A stretch of 7,035 nt of DNA from an uncultured Lachnospiraceae bacterium (lineage in GTDB: Bacteria; Bacillota; Clostridia; Lachnospirales; Lachnospiraceae), in assembly GCA_946627575.1 (NCBI GenBank), contig CAMOVS010000061.1:1-7035 (forward strand), given 5' to 3'. The notes beneath the pieces were generated by a model. It was not told where the DNA came from, searched no databases, and saw only the letters and a program-made list of their open reading frames with translations. Positions 5,665 through 7,035 of this stretch are shown here, piece by piece (the stretch's first letter is position 1; each line of letters begins with the position of its first letter). The translations under genes and the position numbers were made by a program.

Positions 5665-5673
5665 GATGATACT
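5646..5673. promoter_or_regulatory. Degenerate operator candidate, site 2, with repeated half-sites
   Basis: AAACCATAAATGATAC (5646-5661) matches the perfect palindrome of site 1 at 12 of 16 bases and lies mostly in the P2 spacer. Its right half-site is repeated: ATGATACT occurs at 5655-5662 and 5666-5673, 11 bases apart, about one helical turn. The two operator centres are 118 bases apart, about 11 helical turns, compatible with looping between bound dimers. Confidence 0.42.
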
Positions 5674-5760
5674 GGAATGAAGAATTATTGCCGCGGTCAT
5701 TTTGAACAAAAACGTGCACTGCAGGATGCCGGTCTATATGTTTGGGAAAGGAGAGACACT

Positions 5761-6762
5761 ATGAGGCCTTATGATGTGACAGCCCTCGGAGAGTTATTGA
5801 TAGATTTTACGGAGAATGGGATCAGCGGCCAGGGGAATCCGCTTTTCGAGGCCAATCCCGGCGGAGCTCCCTGCAATTTGCTTGCTATGCTCCAGAAAGC
5901 CGGCCATCAGACGGCATTTATAGGTAAGGTGGGTCAGGACATGTTCGGCGATATGCTTGCAGAGCGGGCCGGAAGTACAGGGATCGATCTGTCAGGCCTG
6001 GTCAGAGACCAGGAGGTCAATACGACCCTGGCTTTTGTTCATACCCTGCCCGGCGGTGACCGGGAGTTCTCCTTCTACCGTAAGCCCGGTGCGGATATGG
6101 CACTGACGGAAGATGATGTGATGAACCATGCCCGGCTGATCCGGGATGCCAGGATCTTCCACTACGGGACCCTCTCCATGACTCATGACGGGGTGGAGCA
6201 GGCTACGGTTAAGGCGATAGAGATCGCTAAGGAAGCGGGATGTCTTCTGTCCTTTGACCCCAACCTGAGACCTCCGTTATGGGACAGTGAAGACCGGGCC
6301 AAAGCTAAGATTGCTTATGGTTTTGAGAACTGTGACATCCTCAAAATCTCTGACAACGAGATCGAGTTTATGACAGGCAGGAGCGACCTGGAAGAGGGGG
6401 TCCATGACCTGATCCGGACCTATCAGATTCCCCTGATTCTGGCCACCTACGGCCCGGACGGCAGCAAGGCATACTATCTGCCGGCCGAGAAGAGAAACGG
6501 CGCGGCAAGTCCCGAGGACTATATTAAAGTATATGCAGACAGCTTCCGCAATCCGGCGACGATCGAGACCACCGGGGCAGGGGACTGCTTCGGGGGAAGC
6601 TCTCTTCATTTTATATTAAAATACGGACTGGATAACCTGGATGAAGGCCGACTGACCGAGATGCTTACCTTTGCCAATGCGGCAGCTTCTATCGTGACAA
6701 CCAGAAAGGGAGCTCTCTGCGTCATGCCTGAGGAAAAGGAAGTCTATGACTACATCGGTTGA
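5761..6762 (+). CDS. Fructokinase (PfkB/ribokinase family)
   Basis: A cytosolic sugar kinase of the PfkB family, most likely ATP:D-fructose 6-phosphotransferase, which makes fructose 6-phosphate for glycolysis. The 333-residue product has typical length. It shows GGAPCN (34-39) with IGKVGQDMFGD (54-64), the family's first signature; SFDPNLRPPLW (164-174), characteristic of the fructokinase branch; ISDNE (196-200); and TTGAGDCFGG (270-279), the second signature with the catalytic base D275 and the anion hole. The ATG at 5761 follows AAAGGAG (5747-5753) by 7 bases. The frame opens earlier at 5677, but that extension lacks a good ribosome-binding site and precedes the conserved start. It is first in an operon with the GH13 gene 10 bases after its stop, which supports fructose from sucrose or a fructoside as substrate; other PfkB substrates are not strictly excluded. 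Confidence 0.92.
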   Translation: MRPYDVTALGELLIDFTENGISGQGNPLFEANPGGAPCNLLAMLQKAGHQTAFIGKVGQDMFGDMLAERAGSTGIDLSGLVRDQEVNTTLAFVHTLPGGDREFSFYRKPGADMALTEDDVMNHARLIRDARIFHYGTLSMTHDGVEQATVKAIEIAKEAGCLLSFDPNLRPPLWDSEDRAKAKIAYGFENCDILKISDNEIEFMTGRSDLEEGVHDLIRTYQIPLILATYGPDGSKAYYLPAEKRNGAASPEDYIKVYADSFRNPATIETTGAGDCFGGSSLHFILKYGLDNLDEGRLTEMLTFANAAASIVTTRKGALCVMPEEKEVYDYIG

Positions 6763-6772
6763 GGGGGAGACC

Positions 6773-7035
6773 ATGGCCAAAGCTAAGAGATGGGATGCAG
6801 AGTTCAGAGACCGGCTGGACAAGCACTACGATGAGATGAAATGGCTCTACCATGAGCTTTACGATAATGATGAGAAGGCTTTCCGCCACTTTTTGGATAT
6901 GCTTTACCGGGCATATAAGGAGAGAAAACCCGAGTTAAAAAAGTGGGATAAGGTCAGACAGGCTGATCCGGGCTGGTTCCGGACCAATAAGATGCTGGGC
7001 ATGCTCATGTACACCAATGCTTTTGCCGGCGATCT
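6773..7035 (+). CDS. GH13 amylosucrase/sucrose-cleaving enzyme-like protein, N-terminal part only
   Basis: The first 87 codons of a gene that continues past the window. The ATG follows GGGGGAG (6763-6769), which begins right at the fructokinase stop codon, so the two genes are surely cotranscribed and may be translationally coupled. The fragment has no signal peptide, indicating a cytosolic enzyme. Its helical, charged N-terminus (YDEMKWLYHELYDNDEKAF, residues 19-37), the segment ADPGWF (66-71) and the closing GMLMYTNAFAGDL resemble the N-terminal helical region of amylosucrase-type GH13 proteins annotated in Clostridia. The barrel with its catalytic Asp/Glu/Asp residues lies beyond the window, so hydrolase, phosphorylase and transglucosidase activities cannot be told apart. 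With fructokinase next door, cleavage of sucrose or a sucrose-like sugar releasing fructose is the likeliest role. Confidence 0.78.
   Translation, partial: MAKAKRWDAEFRDRLDKHYDEMKWLYHELYDNDEKAFRHFLDMLYRAYKERKPELKKWDKVRQADPGWFRTNKMLGMLMYTNAFAGD

Noticed and set aside
5677..5760. A 28-codon N-terminal extension of the fructokinase.
   Set aside because: The ATG at 5677 has no good Shine-Dalgarno and lies only a few bases after the likely P2 start, whereas the ATG at 5761 has AAAGGAG at 7 bases and matches the family start.
1..7035. A defence system, CRISPR array, insertion sequence or phage remnant.
   Set aside because: All sizeable supported frames are ordinary metabolic, transport or regulatory genes. 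No transposase, integrase, spaced-repeat array or toxin-antitoxin-like pair is visible.

Overview
The window looks like a chromosomal segment from a low-to-moderate GC Firmicute, most likely a Lachnospiraceae-type Clostridia. The grounds are purine-rich Shine-Dalgarno sites (AGGAG or GGAG) before the genes, AT-rich intergenic spacers against fairly GC-balanced genes, and gene families (a UPF0371/DUF1846 protein, a PfkB fructokinase next to a GH13 protein) common in gut Clostridia. No species is claimed. There are no tRNA or rRNA genes, CRISPR arrays, transposases or other mobile-element genes, and no frameshifted gene.

Left part (1-2464): metF, encoding 5,10-methylenetetrahydrofolate reductase, runs rightward and converges on a MATE-family multidrug/metabolite exporter on the minus strand. 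The 68-base gap between them has no convincing terminator, only three imperfect ~11-base repeats.

Middle (2465-4438): the exporter is divergent from a complete UPF0371/DUF1846 gene of unknown function. The 284-base divergent spacer holds an orphan intrinsic terminator that follows no gene, an extended -10 promoter candidate overlapping it, a potential folded 5' leader, and an inverted repeat that gives both genes nearly the same ribosome-binding-site/start-codon sequence. A 202-base spacer then leads to the next gene and carries a small palindrome and a strong hairpin without a T-tract.

Right part (4439-7035): a carbohydrate module, consisting of a LacI-family regulator closed by a strong intrinsic terminator, a 341-base control region, a PfkB fructokinase, and, 10 bases further on, the first 87 codons of a GH13 protein of the amylosucrase/sucrose-cleaving type that runs off the window. 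The likely logic is that the GH13 enzyme splits sucrose or a related fructoside, the fructokinase phosphorylates the released fructose, and the LacI protein controls both. The control region is the richest non-coding part: a perfect 16-base palindrome (ATACCATTAATGGTAT) with degenerate copies, two copies of a TG-N5-CGATTGACA element each containing a consensus -35 box, and an 80-base stretch at 11% GC between them. I see no wholly new multi-gene system. The best leads are this operator array, the orphan terminator, and the uncharacterised DUF1846 protein.
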